DNA of 7,814 nt from JAUSPI01 sp964650385 (GCA_964650385.1 CAZYTP010000106.1:1-7814), one strand, 5' to 3'. Numbered from the stretch's first letter, positions 1 through 6,161 are shown. Notes: generated from the letters alone by a model not told the origin. Made by a program: numbers and translations.

Positions 1-1151
1 GCATTGTACCGTCCGAGAATTCGTCTTTTCCAAACAACAGAATAACTGCCGTCTAAATGCGTATAAATATCAACCTTACACCTGGCAAAACTGGCTCGAT
101 AAGGAGATTTTTCAAGTTGGAGCGCTAATCCGTTAATCCTCACCGTATTATCAAGATATACTGTGCGATTCCTGCGAATCACCGAAAAAATGAAATCCAA
201 ATCCGCATCTCCGGAACTGACAAAAGCACTGCCACTTTCAGCAGCTTCAACAGAAAAACGGCGATTCATGTCCGGTAGAAAAACTTCATTAATATACCGG
301 TTGGCATCTTTGATATTATCAATACCCTCCCTTCGAAGTTCTGCAACCAGCCGCCCTTGCCATGTACCATTCCATCTCTCACTCCGGCCTCGTGCCTGTG
401 AAGAGTAAGCAGGTATCATTTCTACTCCCAACTCATCCATAACCCTGCCAAACTGTGTCAGATTCTCAAGGTCAACCTTTCCTCCGGCCTTCTTGGTGTG
501 CCAATATACACTGTCCCTGTCTGTATAAATCTGTGCTGGAATCCCGTACTCCTCAACTACCTGCTTCATTATAGACATACAGTCCTTAGTCGTCTCTGCC
601 TCCTCCAAACGCCCGGCAAGATTCTTACCAGTGGCATCATCTATCACCAATAACAACATCTGGCGCTGCCCAGGACACAATGATAACCACTCGTGCTCAC
701 TCCCGTCCAAATGTAACATCTGCCCAAACAACGGCCTCCGTTCCCGTCGTTTCCGGTGACCTCCACGACCTTTCCCTCTCTTTACATAACCACCTCTCTG
801 TAAAAGGTCTTTTACCCATGTGTAACTGTATTCAATCCCGTGACCCTCCACCAGCTTCTCGTGAAAATGCGCGACGTTAAAATCAAAATACTCCTCACGA
901 AACAACTTCAAAATCTTCTCTATATCATTGTAGGGAATCCGACGTCGAGATGGCCGTAAAGTCCTGCGATCCAGTAAACCATCAATGCCGTATTCTTTAT
1001 ATGACTTGTACATCCTCCTGATAGTCCTCGGGGTTACGCCTAAAATGTTAGCTGCCTGAACCCATTTGATCTCGCCTGCTACCGCCTTTAAAATGACCTC
1101 CTGTACCCTCATTGCCCGCCTCCAGGCAGATTCTGGATAAATCAACTCCAT
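1..1151 (-). CDS. DDE transposase, ISNCY/IS1202-type (C-terminus beyond window)
   Basis: This transposase would cut and join the ends of its own insertion sequence. The minus-strand frame is fully open from ATG at 1151 to the window edge, 383 codons, so only the extreme C-terminus should be missing for a family of roughly 400-450 residues. A helix-turn-helix region spans about residues 24-55 (AANILGVTPRTIRR), followed by a basic linker (120-140, rich in Arg/Lys/Gly). The RNase H-like core shows a plausible DDE triad: D149 in HLDGS, D211 in YTDRDSVYW, and E258 in GRSERWNGTWQGRL. The start is supported by a strong GGAGGTGA ribosome binding site 5-6 bases upstream. No frameshift or stop was found, so the gene may be active. 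The family name is from motif recognition; an integrase-core transposase of a neighbouring group (IS481-like) is the alternative. Confidence 0.88.
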   Translation of the reverse strand, partial: MELIYPESAWRRAMRVQEVILKAVAGEIKWVQAANILGVTPRTIRRMYKSYKEYGIDGLLDRRTLRPSRRRIPYNDIEKILKLFREEYFDFNVAHFHEKLVEGHGIEYSYTWVKDLLQRGGYVKRGKGRGGHRKRRERRPLFGQMLHLDGSEHEWLSLCPGQRQMLLLVIDDATGKNLAGRLEEAETTKDCMSIMKQVVEEYGIPAQIYTDRDSVYWHTKKAGGKVDLENLTQFGRVMDELGVEMIPAYSSQARGRSERWNGTWQGRLVAELRREGIDNIKDANRYINEVFLPDMNRRFSVEAAESGSAFVSSGDADLDFIFSVIRRNRTVYLDNTVRINGLALQLEKSPYRASFARCKVDIYTHLDGSYSVVWKRRILGRYN

Positions 1152-1185
1152 AGCACTCACCTCCGCAAGTACTATTATCCAGAAT

Positions 1186-1197
1186 CCGCAAAAGCGG
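1186..1197. repeat. Small hairpin at IS end
   Basis: CCGC and GCGG flank an AAAA tetraloop (1186-1197, extendable by one T-A pair). It lies between the transposase ribosome binding site and the direct repeats, in the transposase leader. It may be part of the IS end structure or a weak translational control element. The stem is too short for a firm call. Confidence 0.3.
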
Positions 1198-1238
1198 ACA
1201 AATCATTTGCTATGAATTGCGGTCATATCACTTGCTAT
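1194..1238. repeat. Two 20-bp direct repeats, 25-bp period
   Basis: Copies at 1194-1213 and 1219-1238 match at 17 of 20 positions (GCGG-CA-ATCA-TTGCTAT) and are separated by 5 bases, giving a 25-bp period. A third, much weaker match (TTAGCTAT) ends at 1263 in the same phase. They sit directly upstream of the transposase start. That position is typical of subterminal binding sites of a transposase, or of an operator controlling its promoter; the function is inferred. Confidence 0.6.
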
Positions 1239-1289
1239 CAACATAATCTGATGCATTAGCTATAACGTTTTCATTAATTTTTGCTTTTC

Positions 1290-2501
1290 TTATCCCTTGG
1301 GGGGAATTCGGGGAATAGGTGTGCTGTCCCCTAAATTGACTGTTCCTCTATCAAATTTAAGTCTCTTTGCTTCAAACCTGTAAACGCCAAATCCTATTAA
1401 GAGAGCAAGGCCCGCCGCAAAGAAAAGAGCTCCAAAGCCTGCCCATTCACCGATATAACCCAGCATGACAGATCCTATAAATGCCCCTGTATCAATTCCA
1501 CCTGTAAAGATACCGGTAATTTTGCCGCGGATGTTGATAGGTTCGTTTCGTATGGCCAGTGAGTTCAGGCACGGGAAGAGAAGGCCATGTCCACACCCTG
1601 TCACCAAACCAGAAAGGATCAGAATTATGTTTCCTTTCAGGAAAATCAAAGTCAAAAGGCCGCCCCCGGTCAGTATCAGAGCGTGGGGGATGATTCGGTC
1701 TTCTCCAATCCTGTCCGCGATTTTGCCCCCGAAAAACCTTGTCAAAATAGCCGCTCCCGAGTAGGAGATGTAGTAAATGGAAATAAAAGCAATCCCTCGT
1801 GCTTCGGCAAATGGGGAAACAAACCCCCCGACGGCCGCAAGACCGAACCCGAACAAAAGGGAAATCAATGCTACTATCAAAACCTTTCGCTTTAACAGGA
1901 CAGAGGAAAAAGACTGGCGCGGTTCATGTGAGACGTGCACGAATGATTCGGGAACAACAAGTTGGGTCAAAAGACCGAGTGTCGCCATTCCTGTGGCGGC
2001 AAGAAAAAAGATGGAAAAGCCGAAGTCCCGGATTATAAGCTCACCGACGGCAGGCCCGATGGCCAATCCCATGAGTCCTGTGGCTCCGAATATGCCGATG
2101 CCTTCGTTTAAGCGTTTTTCGGGGACAATGTCGGCTATGTAGGTGAATGAAGCTGTGAAGCAGATGCCCAATCCCACACCGTGTAAAATTCGTACAAGAA
2201 TAAGTGGAAAATAAAAGCTGGACAGGTCTCCTCTGAAAAAGAGGTACATAATGGGAACGATGCTCATGATAATGCATCCAAAGGTATAACTTTTTTTCCT
2301 ACCGATCCTGTCAACCATATCAGAAATCCAGGGACGACAAAGAACGGCAGATAGGGCAAAGACACCCATAATAATCCCTATATCTGACTTGGAACCTCCA
2401 TGGTGCGTAATAAAAAGAGGAAAGAGGAAGAAAGCGCCAAAGCTTGATAAGTTAAACAGATTGGCAAAGGACATGGTGATAAATGGGAAGCTGTATAGCA
2501 T
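1290..2501 (-). CDS. MFS transporter, drug:H+ antiporter-like
   Basis: A 403-residue inner-membrane transporter with about 12 hydrophobic segments, likely a proton-coupled exporter of small molecules. Motif A is clear in the loop after TM2 (DMVDRIGRKK, residues 61-70). Its degenerate copy follows TM8 (GGKIADRIGEDR, 258-269). A motif C-like Gly/Pro pattern in TM5 (GATGLMGLAIGPAVGE, 139-154) is the antiporter signature of drug-efflux members. The hydrophilic central loop lies near 185-205. The start is supported by AGAGGA about 6 bases upstream, and TM1 begins almost at once (residue 5). The substrate cannot be told. The last ~17 residues (after FEAKRLKFDRG) are Pro-rich and read through sequence like an IS end, so the native C-terminus may have been replaced. 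It is transcribed towards the transposase, with no terminator seen between them. Confidence 0.85.
   Translation of the reverse strand: MLYSFPFITMSFANLFNLSSFGAFFLFPLFITHHGGSKSDIGIIMGVFALSAVLCRPWISDMVDRIGRKKSYTFGCIIMSIVPIMYLFFRGDLSSFYFPLILVRILHGVGLGICFTASFTYIADIVPEKRLNEGIGIFGATGLMGLAIGPAVGELIIRDFGFSIFFLAATGMATLGLLTQLVVPESFVHVSHEPRQSFSSVLLKRKVLIVALISLLFGFGLAAVGGFVSPFAEARGIAFISIYYISYSGAAILTRFFGGKIADRIGEDRIIPHALILTGGGLLTLIFLKGNIILILSGLVTGCGHGLLFPCLNSLAIRNEPINIRGKITGIFTGGIDTGAFIGSVMLGYIGEWAGFGALFFAAGLALLIGFGVYRFEAKRLKFDRGTVNLGDSTPIPRIPPKG
1304..1337. repeat. IS-end-like segment inside MFS 3' end
   Basis: The stretch begins GAATTCGGGGA and ends TGTCCCCTAAATT, so GGGGA and TCCCC face each other as a short inverted repeat. 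It encodes the transporter's terminal residues. The phrase resembles dispersed GGGGACA-type element ends common in Desulfobacterota genomes (from memory, not searched). A related core, GAATTCGGGGGACA, recurs at 3369-3382. Confidence 0.35.
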
Positions 2502-2526
2502 GTAAATCCTCTTAAGTTGACCGGGA

Positions 2527-2570
2527 GCGCACCCCGCAAGCCCCGCCTTGTAGGCGGGGTAAGGGGGCGC
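2527..2570. repeat. Palindromic hairpin 1 (REP-like)
   Basis: The core is a perfect 7-bp stem, CCCCGCC (2541-2547) with GGCGGGG (2553-2559), and a TTGTA loop. Outer arms GCGC-CCCC and GGGGGCGC extend it imperfectly to 2527-2570. It lies between two divergent starts, so it cannot terminate either neighbouring gene, and no T-tract follows. A REP-like or miniature mobile palindrome is the best reading. Confidence 0.6.
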
Positions 2571-2597
2571 AGTATAAAATAAAATTATTCCCTACCG

Positions 2598-2630
2598 GGA
2601 AGCTCCCTGCCCTGTGGGCGGGGAGCTTCC
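2598..2630. repeat. Palindromic hairpin 2, 15-bp stem
   Basis: The arms 2598-2612 and 2616-2630 pair over 15 bp around a TGT loop, with a single T-G wobble. The outer part is GGAAGCTCCC / GGGGAGCTTCC. Its inner GGGCGGGG resembles the core of the hairpin 40 bp to the left. On the plus strand, five Ts occur only at 2641-2645, too far away for a normal intrinsic terminator. IS200/IS605-type or REP-type single-strand hairpins look like this. Confidence 0.65.
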
Positions 2631-2853
2631 TAATAAAACCTTTTTGAATCAAGAAGTATATTGGAGAGATGAACAGTGGTCAAGCAAGAAAAGGTTTTGC
2701 TGTCTTTGTCATTTCCGATCGGGCCGGGAGTAACATTTCTTCAAGACAAGCTCAGCTCTGTTCGTAAAATCAATAGTGGACTTTATAAGAAATCAAAGGT
2801 AAAATTTATTAAAATAGATTTGAAATTTGTTTTTATGGGAAGGGAGAGAATAA

Positions 2854-3321
2854 ATGCTTCAAGCCAAGGATTTTATGACAGAAAAGGTAATTACAGTTCG
2901 TCCCGAAACGGGAATTGTTCAGGCCGCAAAGTTGATGCTCAAACACCACTTTAATGGTTTACCTGTAGTTGATGAAAATAATCGTTTAGTGGGAATTATT
3001 TGTCAGGATGACCTGATTGCCCAGCAAAGAGAGATTCCCCTGCCTTCTTTCTTCATTCTGCTCGACAGTGTTATTCCTTTAAGTTCCCATAAAAATATTG
3101 AGAAAGAAGTAAAGAAAATGGCTGCCATCACGGTAACAGAAGCCATGACCCCTGATCCTATAACGATTGATCCGGAGACCAGCCTGGAAAACATTGCCAC
3201 ACTGATGGTGAAGAACAACATACACACTTTGCCTGTCCTGGATCAAGGTAAGCTGGTCGGTATTATAGGCAAGGAGGATATCCTGCGCACTCTTATGCCC
3301 GGTGGCGAAAAAGAAGATTAA
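2854..3321 (+). CDS. Tandem CBS-domain protein
   Basis: A 155-residue soluble protein made of two CBS domains. These usually pair into a Bateman module that binds adenine nucleotides (AMP, ATP, SAM) and senses energy or ionic state. CBS1 covers about residues 3-57 (DFMTEKVITVRPETGIVQAAKLM..., FNGLPVVDENNRLVGIICQDDL). CBS2 covers about 93-148 (TVTEAMTPDPITIDPETSLENIA..., IHTLPVLDQGKLVGIIGKEDIL). The linker 58-92 contains a hydrophobic stretch, LPSFFILLDSVIPL, not needed for a bare CBS pair and possibly a partner surface. No effector domain is attached, so it probably acts in trans. AGGGAGAG lies 5-7 bases before the ATG. The next gene starts 111 bp downstream on the same strand, so co-transcription is possible. 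Ligand and partner are unknown. Confidence 0.9.
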   Translation: MLQAKDFMTEKVITVRPETGIVQAAKLMLKHHFNGLPVVDENNRLVGIICQDDLIAQQREIPLPSFFILLDSVIPLSSHKNIEKEVKKMAAITVTEAMTPDPITIDPETSLENIATLMVKNNIHTLPVLDQGKLVGIIGKEDILRTLMPGGEKED

Positions 3322-3364
3322 ACTAATGATGCTTACTGTATATACGTCTTTAACATTTTCGACG

Positions 3365-3389
3365 GGATGAATTCGGGGGACATCCTTTT
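3365..3389 (+). terminator. Weak terminator-like hairpin after CBS gene
   Basis: GGATG (3365-3369) can pair with CATCC (3381-3385), followed by TTTT. The 5-bp stem is weak and the loop contains the GAATTCGGGGGA motif shared with 1304-1314, so this may be an element remnant rather than a functional terminator. It would partly separate the CBS gene from the lipoprotein gene. Confidence 0.25.
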
Positions 3390-3432
3390 CCTCAAGGTCA
3401 AGCATCAGAAGAATCAACTGAAGGAACCATCG

Positions 3433-3900
3433 ATGAAGAAACTACCAGCGATTTTTCTTGCTGTGGTATTCACAGTCAGTGGTTGTGCTTATAGCATCGT
3501 ACCCAAAGAGGATCGGCTGAACGTAACTGGACGCTACTCCGAACTGGAAAAACATATGGAAAAGGAGATAGGTCAAAAGGAATCGGTTTCTACGAGCAAA
3601 CTCTGGTACCTGTGTACAGTCTATTCCCGCCTGAAAAAATACAATAAACTTTTTCCCTGTCTGGAACGTTTGGACCGGAACATCGCGCAGGGAGACACGA
3701 AGTGGTATTTCTACGACTTCTCACCAGGCCCCAATCTCTTACGCGCTGAGGCATATATGGAATTGGGCAACTATTCCGGTGCGGTAGAGGAAGCGCGGAA
3801 GGCCTACGATCTTGTAATGGAAAAGGATCTGAGCGCAAGTTCTCCTTATCCAGTCCCTTGCCACCTTGGGGCTTTCTCATGCATTAAACGGCGATCTTGA
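3433..3900 (+). CDS. TPR lipoprotein, N-terminal part of frameshifted TPR-CHAT protein
   Basis: A 155-codon frame that appears to be the first part of the protein continued in another frame downstream. It opens with a lipoprotein signal peptide: MKKLPAIFLAVVFTVSGC, lipobox VSGC with the lipidated Cys at 18. Ala follows the Cys, which by the usual +2 rule suggests the outer membrane. Two TPR-like helical pairs follow at about 55-81 and 101-129; the second (AEAYMELGNYSGAVEEARKA) is canonical. After about residue 133 the sequence turns Ser/Pro-rich and stops without TPR character, while the next TPR helix is in the +1 frame. The ATG at 3433 is chosen because it begins the signal peptide and has AAGGA 7-8 bases upstream; the in-frame start at 3367 has neither. 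See the junction entry. Confidence 0.75.
   Translation: MKKLPAIFLAVVFTVSGCAYSIVPKEDRLNVTGRYSELEKHMEKEIGQKESVSTSKLWYLCTVYSRLKKYNKLFPCLERLDRNIAQGDTKWYFYDFSPGPNLLRAEAYMELGNYSGAVEEARKAYDLVMEKDLSASSPYPVPCHLGAFSCIKRRS
3830..3900 (+). other. Frame junction (+1) inside TPR-CHAT gene
   Basis: The upstream frame is open to TGA at 3898-3900 and the downstream frame is open from just after TGA at 3830-3832, so both overlap here. The downstream frame read from 3833 gives AQVLLIQSLATLGLSHALNG, an excellent TPR helix continuing AYDLVMEKDL of the upstream frame. Skipping one base at about 3832 (CTG A GCG) would give one uninterrupted protein of about 764 residues. Because of the TGA at 3830, the shift must lie at or after that codon. 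An inserted base, an assembly error, or +1 recoding can all explain it. Confidence 0.75.
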
Positions 3901-5728
3901 AAAGGGGATGGAATATGCCGAAGAACTGGAGAGAGTAAGCACTTTCTACCCCTACAGTGGCCTGACCCCCGATAAATTTGTGGGGCTGACCAAAATATAC
4001 GTCGCAATTGAGGAATATGAAAAAGCTCTTGGCACAATACGGCGTGCCGAAAGCGAAGCAGGCTTTTTCGCCCTTACCAATGTTGTTACCGGCGCAGCCA
4101 GCTCCGGTGAAGACATTTTTACCTTTATCGAACTGCCTCGGAAATTCATGCTGAACAAGTGCCTGTTTCAGGTAGGAAAACTTCAAGAGGCAAAAAAGGG
4201 CTTTGACGCCATGTTGAATAATCCAAAGACCCTAAACAACGGAGATATACATTGGATGATATTGTATGATCGAGGTCGGATTGCCGAGAGAGAAAATGAC
4301 CTGGATATGGCAATTACGTTATACAAACACTCTGTTGAGATAATAGAGAAGCAGCGCGAAACTATTAATACTGAAGCCGCGAAGATCGGCTTCGTCGGTG
4401 ACAAGCAGTCGGTATACCGCCACTTGGTGGCCGTCTTGGTTGAAAAGGGGGAGTACGCAGAGGCCTTTTCCTACGCGAAACGAGGAAAGGCAAGGGCGCT
4501 TGTAGATTTGCTCGCCTCTAAGAGGGAATTCCGAAGAGGAGAGACGGCATCCCGGATTACAGCAATGCTGGAAGACCTGGAAGAGGCTGAGATGAGCGCA
4601 GTTGTTCAGGACGATAAAGTGTCGCCTGACCAGCTTTCCCTCAACCGCGGTGTTATTGTGAAGATAAAGAACAGAATAAGTAATGCTGATCCCGAAACCG
4701 CCGCCCTGGTTACCGTCAGCACCCCCACCCTCGATGAAATCCTCAAACAGCTTCCAGAAGACGAAACATTAGTGGAATATTTTGGTTCGGGTGACACATT
4801 CTTTGCCTTTATAGTCAACCACGACAAGGTGCGTGGAGTAAAACTGGAAGTAAAAGGATTGAGGCAGAAAATCGAAGTGTTTAGAAAGCATTTAATGGAT
4901 ACTGACTCCTACCAGTTCAAAGCCGACGCACAATCTCTTTACGAAAAGCTAATCCAGCCTATAGAAGGAATGATTGGCTCAAAAAACCTGACAATCGTGC
5001 CCCATGGACCGCTCCACTATTTACCCTTCAACGCACTTTATAAGAAAGACGGCTTTTTGATAGACCGTTACAGCATTCGCGTATTACCAAGTGCCAGCGT
5101 TATGACGTTCCTAAAAGATCGCCGTGAAGATCACGCTGGTAATTTGCTTGCATTTGGCAATCCTGATTTGGGTGATCCGGCTTATGATTTGCCGGGCGCC
5201 CAAAATGAAGCGCTTGCTATCACAAAAGACCAACCCAAATCCAGGTTGCTCCTCCGCAAACAAGCCATAGAAACGGCCATAAAACGCTTCGGGGATCAGT
5301 TCCGCTACATCCATTTTGCCACTCATGGGACATTTGACGCAGAAAAGCCCTTGTCATCAGGCCTTTTATTGACTGGTGATAGTGAAAACGATGGTACGCT
5401 TATAGTGGGAGAGCTTTACGATCTGCGTTTGCCTGCCGATCTTGTGACCCTTTCCGCCTGTGAAACCGCATTGGGCAAGGTAGCAAACGGAGATGATGTT
5501 GTGGGTTTTACCCGTGGCTTTCTTTACGCGGGGACAAGCTCTATCGTTTCAAGCCTATGGAAAGTTGATGACCGGGCCACCTCAATTTTGATGCAGCAGT
5601 TCTATAAGTCTTTAAAAGAAACTGACAAACGCAGTGCACTGCGCACAGCACAGTTGAAGGTAAAGGATACCTATAATGCCCATCCATACTTCTGGGCAGC
5701 ATTCCAAATTACCGGGTCAGTACAATAA
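3866..5728 (+). CDS. TPR-CHAT caspase-like protease, C-terminal part
   Basis: A frame of 620 codons from TTG at 3866; it reads open from 3833 and has no convincing start site of its own. The first half is TPR helices: about residues 2-22, 34-62, 94-117, 129-161 and 183-216, ending in the typical KRGKARALVDLL. The second half is a CHAT domain, a clan CD (caspase/separase-like) cysteine peptidase, from about 290 to the end, with VPHGPLHYLPFNAL at 378-390. The catalytic His is H487 in HFATHG and the Cys is C532 in LSACETALG; GFLYAGTSSIVSSLWKVDD (551-569) is the usual continuation. The dyad is intact, so the domain itself looks functional. With the upstream lipoprotein part, the whole would be an extracytoplasmic lipid-anchored TPR-CHAT protein. 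Family precedent suggests cleavage of a specific protein partner recognised by the TPRs; the substrate is unknown. Confidence 0.88.
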   Translation: MGLSHALNGDLEKGMEYAEELERVSTFYPYSGLTPDKFVGLTKIYVAIEEYEKALGTIRRAESEAGFFALTNVVTGAASSGEDIFTFIELPRKFMLNKCLFQVGKLQEAKKGFDAMLNNPKTLNNGDIHWMILYDRGRIAERENDLDMAITLYKHSVEIIEKQRETINTEAAKIGFVGDKQSVYRHLVAVLVEKGEYAEAFSYAKRGKARALVDLLASKREFRRGETASRITAMLEDLEEAEMSAVVQDDKVSPDQLSLNRGVIVKIKNRISNADPETAALVTVSTPTLDEILKQLPEDETLVEYFGSGDTFFAFIVNHDKVRGVKLEVKGLRQKIEVFRKHLMDTDSYQFKADAQSLYEKLIQPIEGMIGSKNLTIVPHGPLHYLPFNALYKKDGFLIDRYSIRVLPSASVMTFLKDRREDHAGNLLAFGNPDLGDPAYDLPGAQNEALAITKDQPKSRLLLRKQAIETAIKRFGDQFRYIHFATHGTFDAEKPLSSGLLLTGDSENDGTLIVGELYDLRLPADLVTLSACETALGKVANGDDVVGFTRGFLYAGTSSIVSSLWKVDDRATSILMQQFYKSLKETDKRSALRTAQLKVKDTYNAHPYFWAAFQITGSVQ

Positions 5729-5749
5729 GAAAATTGTGATTTATTTTTC

Positions 5750-5777
5750 AAGGCAGTCTGGGTTGATTCTGCCTTTT
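5750..5777 (+). terminator. Probable terminator of TPR-CHAT gene
   Basis: AAGGCAG (5750-5756) pairs with CTGCCTT (5769-5775) around a 12-base loop, and the T-run continues to 5777. It lies 22 bases after the CHAT stop codon. The stem is moderate and the T-tract is short. Confidence 0.45.
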
Positions 5778-5809
5778 CATATTCACTCAATGCTTGGGTC
5801 GAGTAGCCC

Positions 5810-5826
5810 GGGGGAGTTTCACCCCC
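5810..5826. repeat. GGGGG/CCCCC hairpin
   Basis: GGGGG (5810-5814) faces CCCCC (5822-5826) with a seven-base loop in which a further G-C pair can form. It is a GC-rich island in AT-rich surroundings with no T-tract on the plus strand. It may be a remnant of a mobile or structured RNA element; no family is recognised. Confidence 0.35.
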
Positions 5827-6092
5827 AGAAATCTTGACTTTCAGGTAATACAATTTTCGCTGCAGTCCTTATTATTTTCCTTGATTTTTTGATTTTTTCT
5901 GCTTATTAACTTGCTGTCGATTTGAGAGTAGTATGCCAGTTTCCTTGAATACTATTTTGCAGTTTATTATCCTTTATATTTTTTCACTACACTATTACAA
6001 TGCGCCTGGCTGAATCCTGACTTCCTTCTCTTATTAATAAATTCCTCAAACTGTTCCATGAATGAAGGAAAAGACATTTTATGTGACGAATG

Positions 6093-6140
6093 AAGGCTCA
6101 TACACTATCGTACTTTTGAAATAGTATATGAGCCTTTTTT
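6093..6140 (+). terminator. Strong terminator/attenuator hairpin before kinase gene
   Basis: The arms 6093-6108 and 6121-6136 pair at 15 of 16 positions (AAGGCTCATA... with ...TATGAGCCTT) around a 12-base loop, directly followed by a T-tract (6135-6140). This is a textbook intrinsic terminator on the plus strand, yet it ends only 29 bases before the kinase ATG. It either ends an upstream transcript or works as a leader attenuator. A weak promoter could overlap it: TTGAAA at 6116-6121, 17 bases, TTATGT at 6139-6144. Confidence 0.65.
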
Positions 6141-6156
6141 ATGTTCAAAAAATCCC

Positions 6157-6161
6157 GGAGG
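6157..6161 (+). promoter_or_regulatory. Ribosome binding site of kinase gene
   Basis: GGAGG lies 8 bases upstream of ATG 6170. It fixes the start of the kinase, lies outside the upstream hairpin, and is not obviously sequestered by it. Confidence 0.75.

Larger units (their letters stand above)
1..1263 (-). mobile_element. Partial insertion sequence, ISNCY/IS1202-like
   Basis: The element comprises the minus-strand DDE transposase gene plus the non-coding end upstream of its start. That end carries two 20-bp direct repeats (1194-1213 and 1219-1238) of the kind that may act as transposase-binding sites. The outer boundary is not visible: no clear terminal inverted repeat or target duplication could be paired because the other end lies outside the window. 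The limit at 1263 is a guess, placed between the direct repeats and the stop of the neighbouring transporter gene (1290). Confidence 0.6.
2502..2853. other. Divergent intergenic region, 352 bp, no gene
   Basis: This region separates the divergent starts of the MFS gene (minus) and the CBS gene (plus), so promoters for both should lie here. It holds two GC-rich hairpins (2527-2570 and 2598-2630) in an otherwise AT-rich background. TATACT on the minus strand (2571-2576) is a plausible -10 for the transporter, but no good -35 accompanies it. A stretch near 2701-2746 (TTTGTCATTTCC...) looks like a decayed dispersed repeat. Short open frames here (for example 2669-2767, 32 codons) have no recognisable content and were not called. 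Confidence 0.6.

Noticed and set aside
163..880. Plus-strand open frames (163-408, 680-880)
   Set aside because: They are antisense shadows of the intact transposase gene.
1465..2142. Several plus-strand open frames of 79-121 codons
   Set aside because: They are antisense shadows of the MFS gene; their Pro/Arg/Lys-rich composition is typical of reversed membrane-protein codons.
2669..2767. 32-codon open frame with GGAG just before its ATG
   Set aside because: The spacing to the ATG is too short, and the sequence overlaps repeat-like DNA and encodes nothing recognisable.
2676..2954. 92-codon plus-strand open frame starting at GTG
   Set aside because: It overlaps the start of the well-supported CBS gene in another frame, has no ribosome binding site, and shows Ser/Asn/Arg-rich out-of-frame composition.
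3003..3417. Minus-strand open frames over the CBS gene
   Set aside because: They are antisense to the CBS gene and lack start signals or family features.
3830..3840. Programmed +1 frameshift site of the RF2 type
   Set aside because: There is no CTT TGA-like shift site or upstream internal Shine-Dalgarno at the right spacing, so mutation or sequence error is preferred.
3866..5728. CRISPR-linked (Csx29-like) role for the CHAT protein
   Set aside because: No CRISPR repeats or cas genes are visible, and the upstream part carries a lipoprotein signal, which does not fit a cytoplasmic CRISPR effector.
5671..5853. 60-codon minus-strand open frame across the CHAT stop and hairpins
   Set aside because: It covers the terminator and GC hairpin, overlaps the CHAT gene antisense, and has no start signals.
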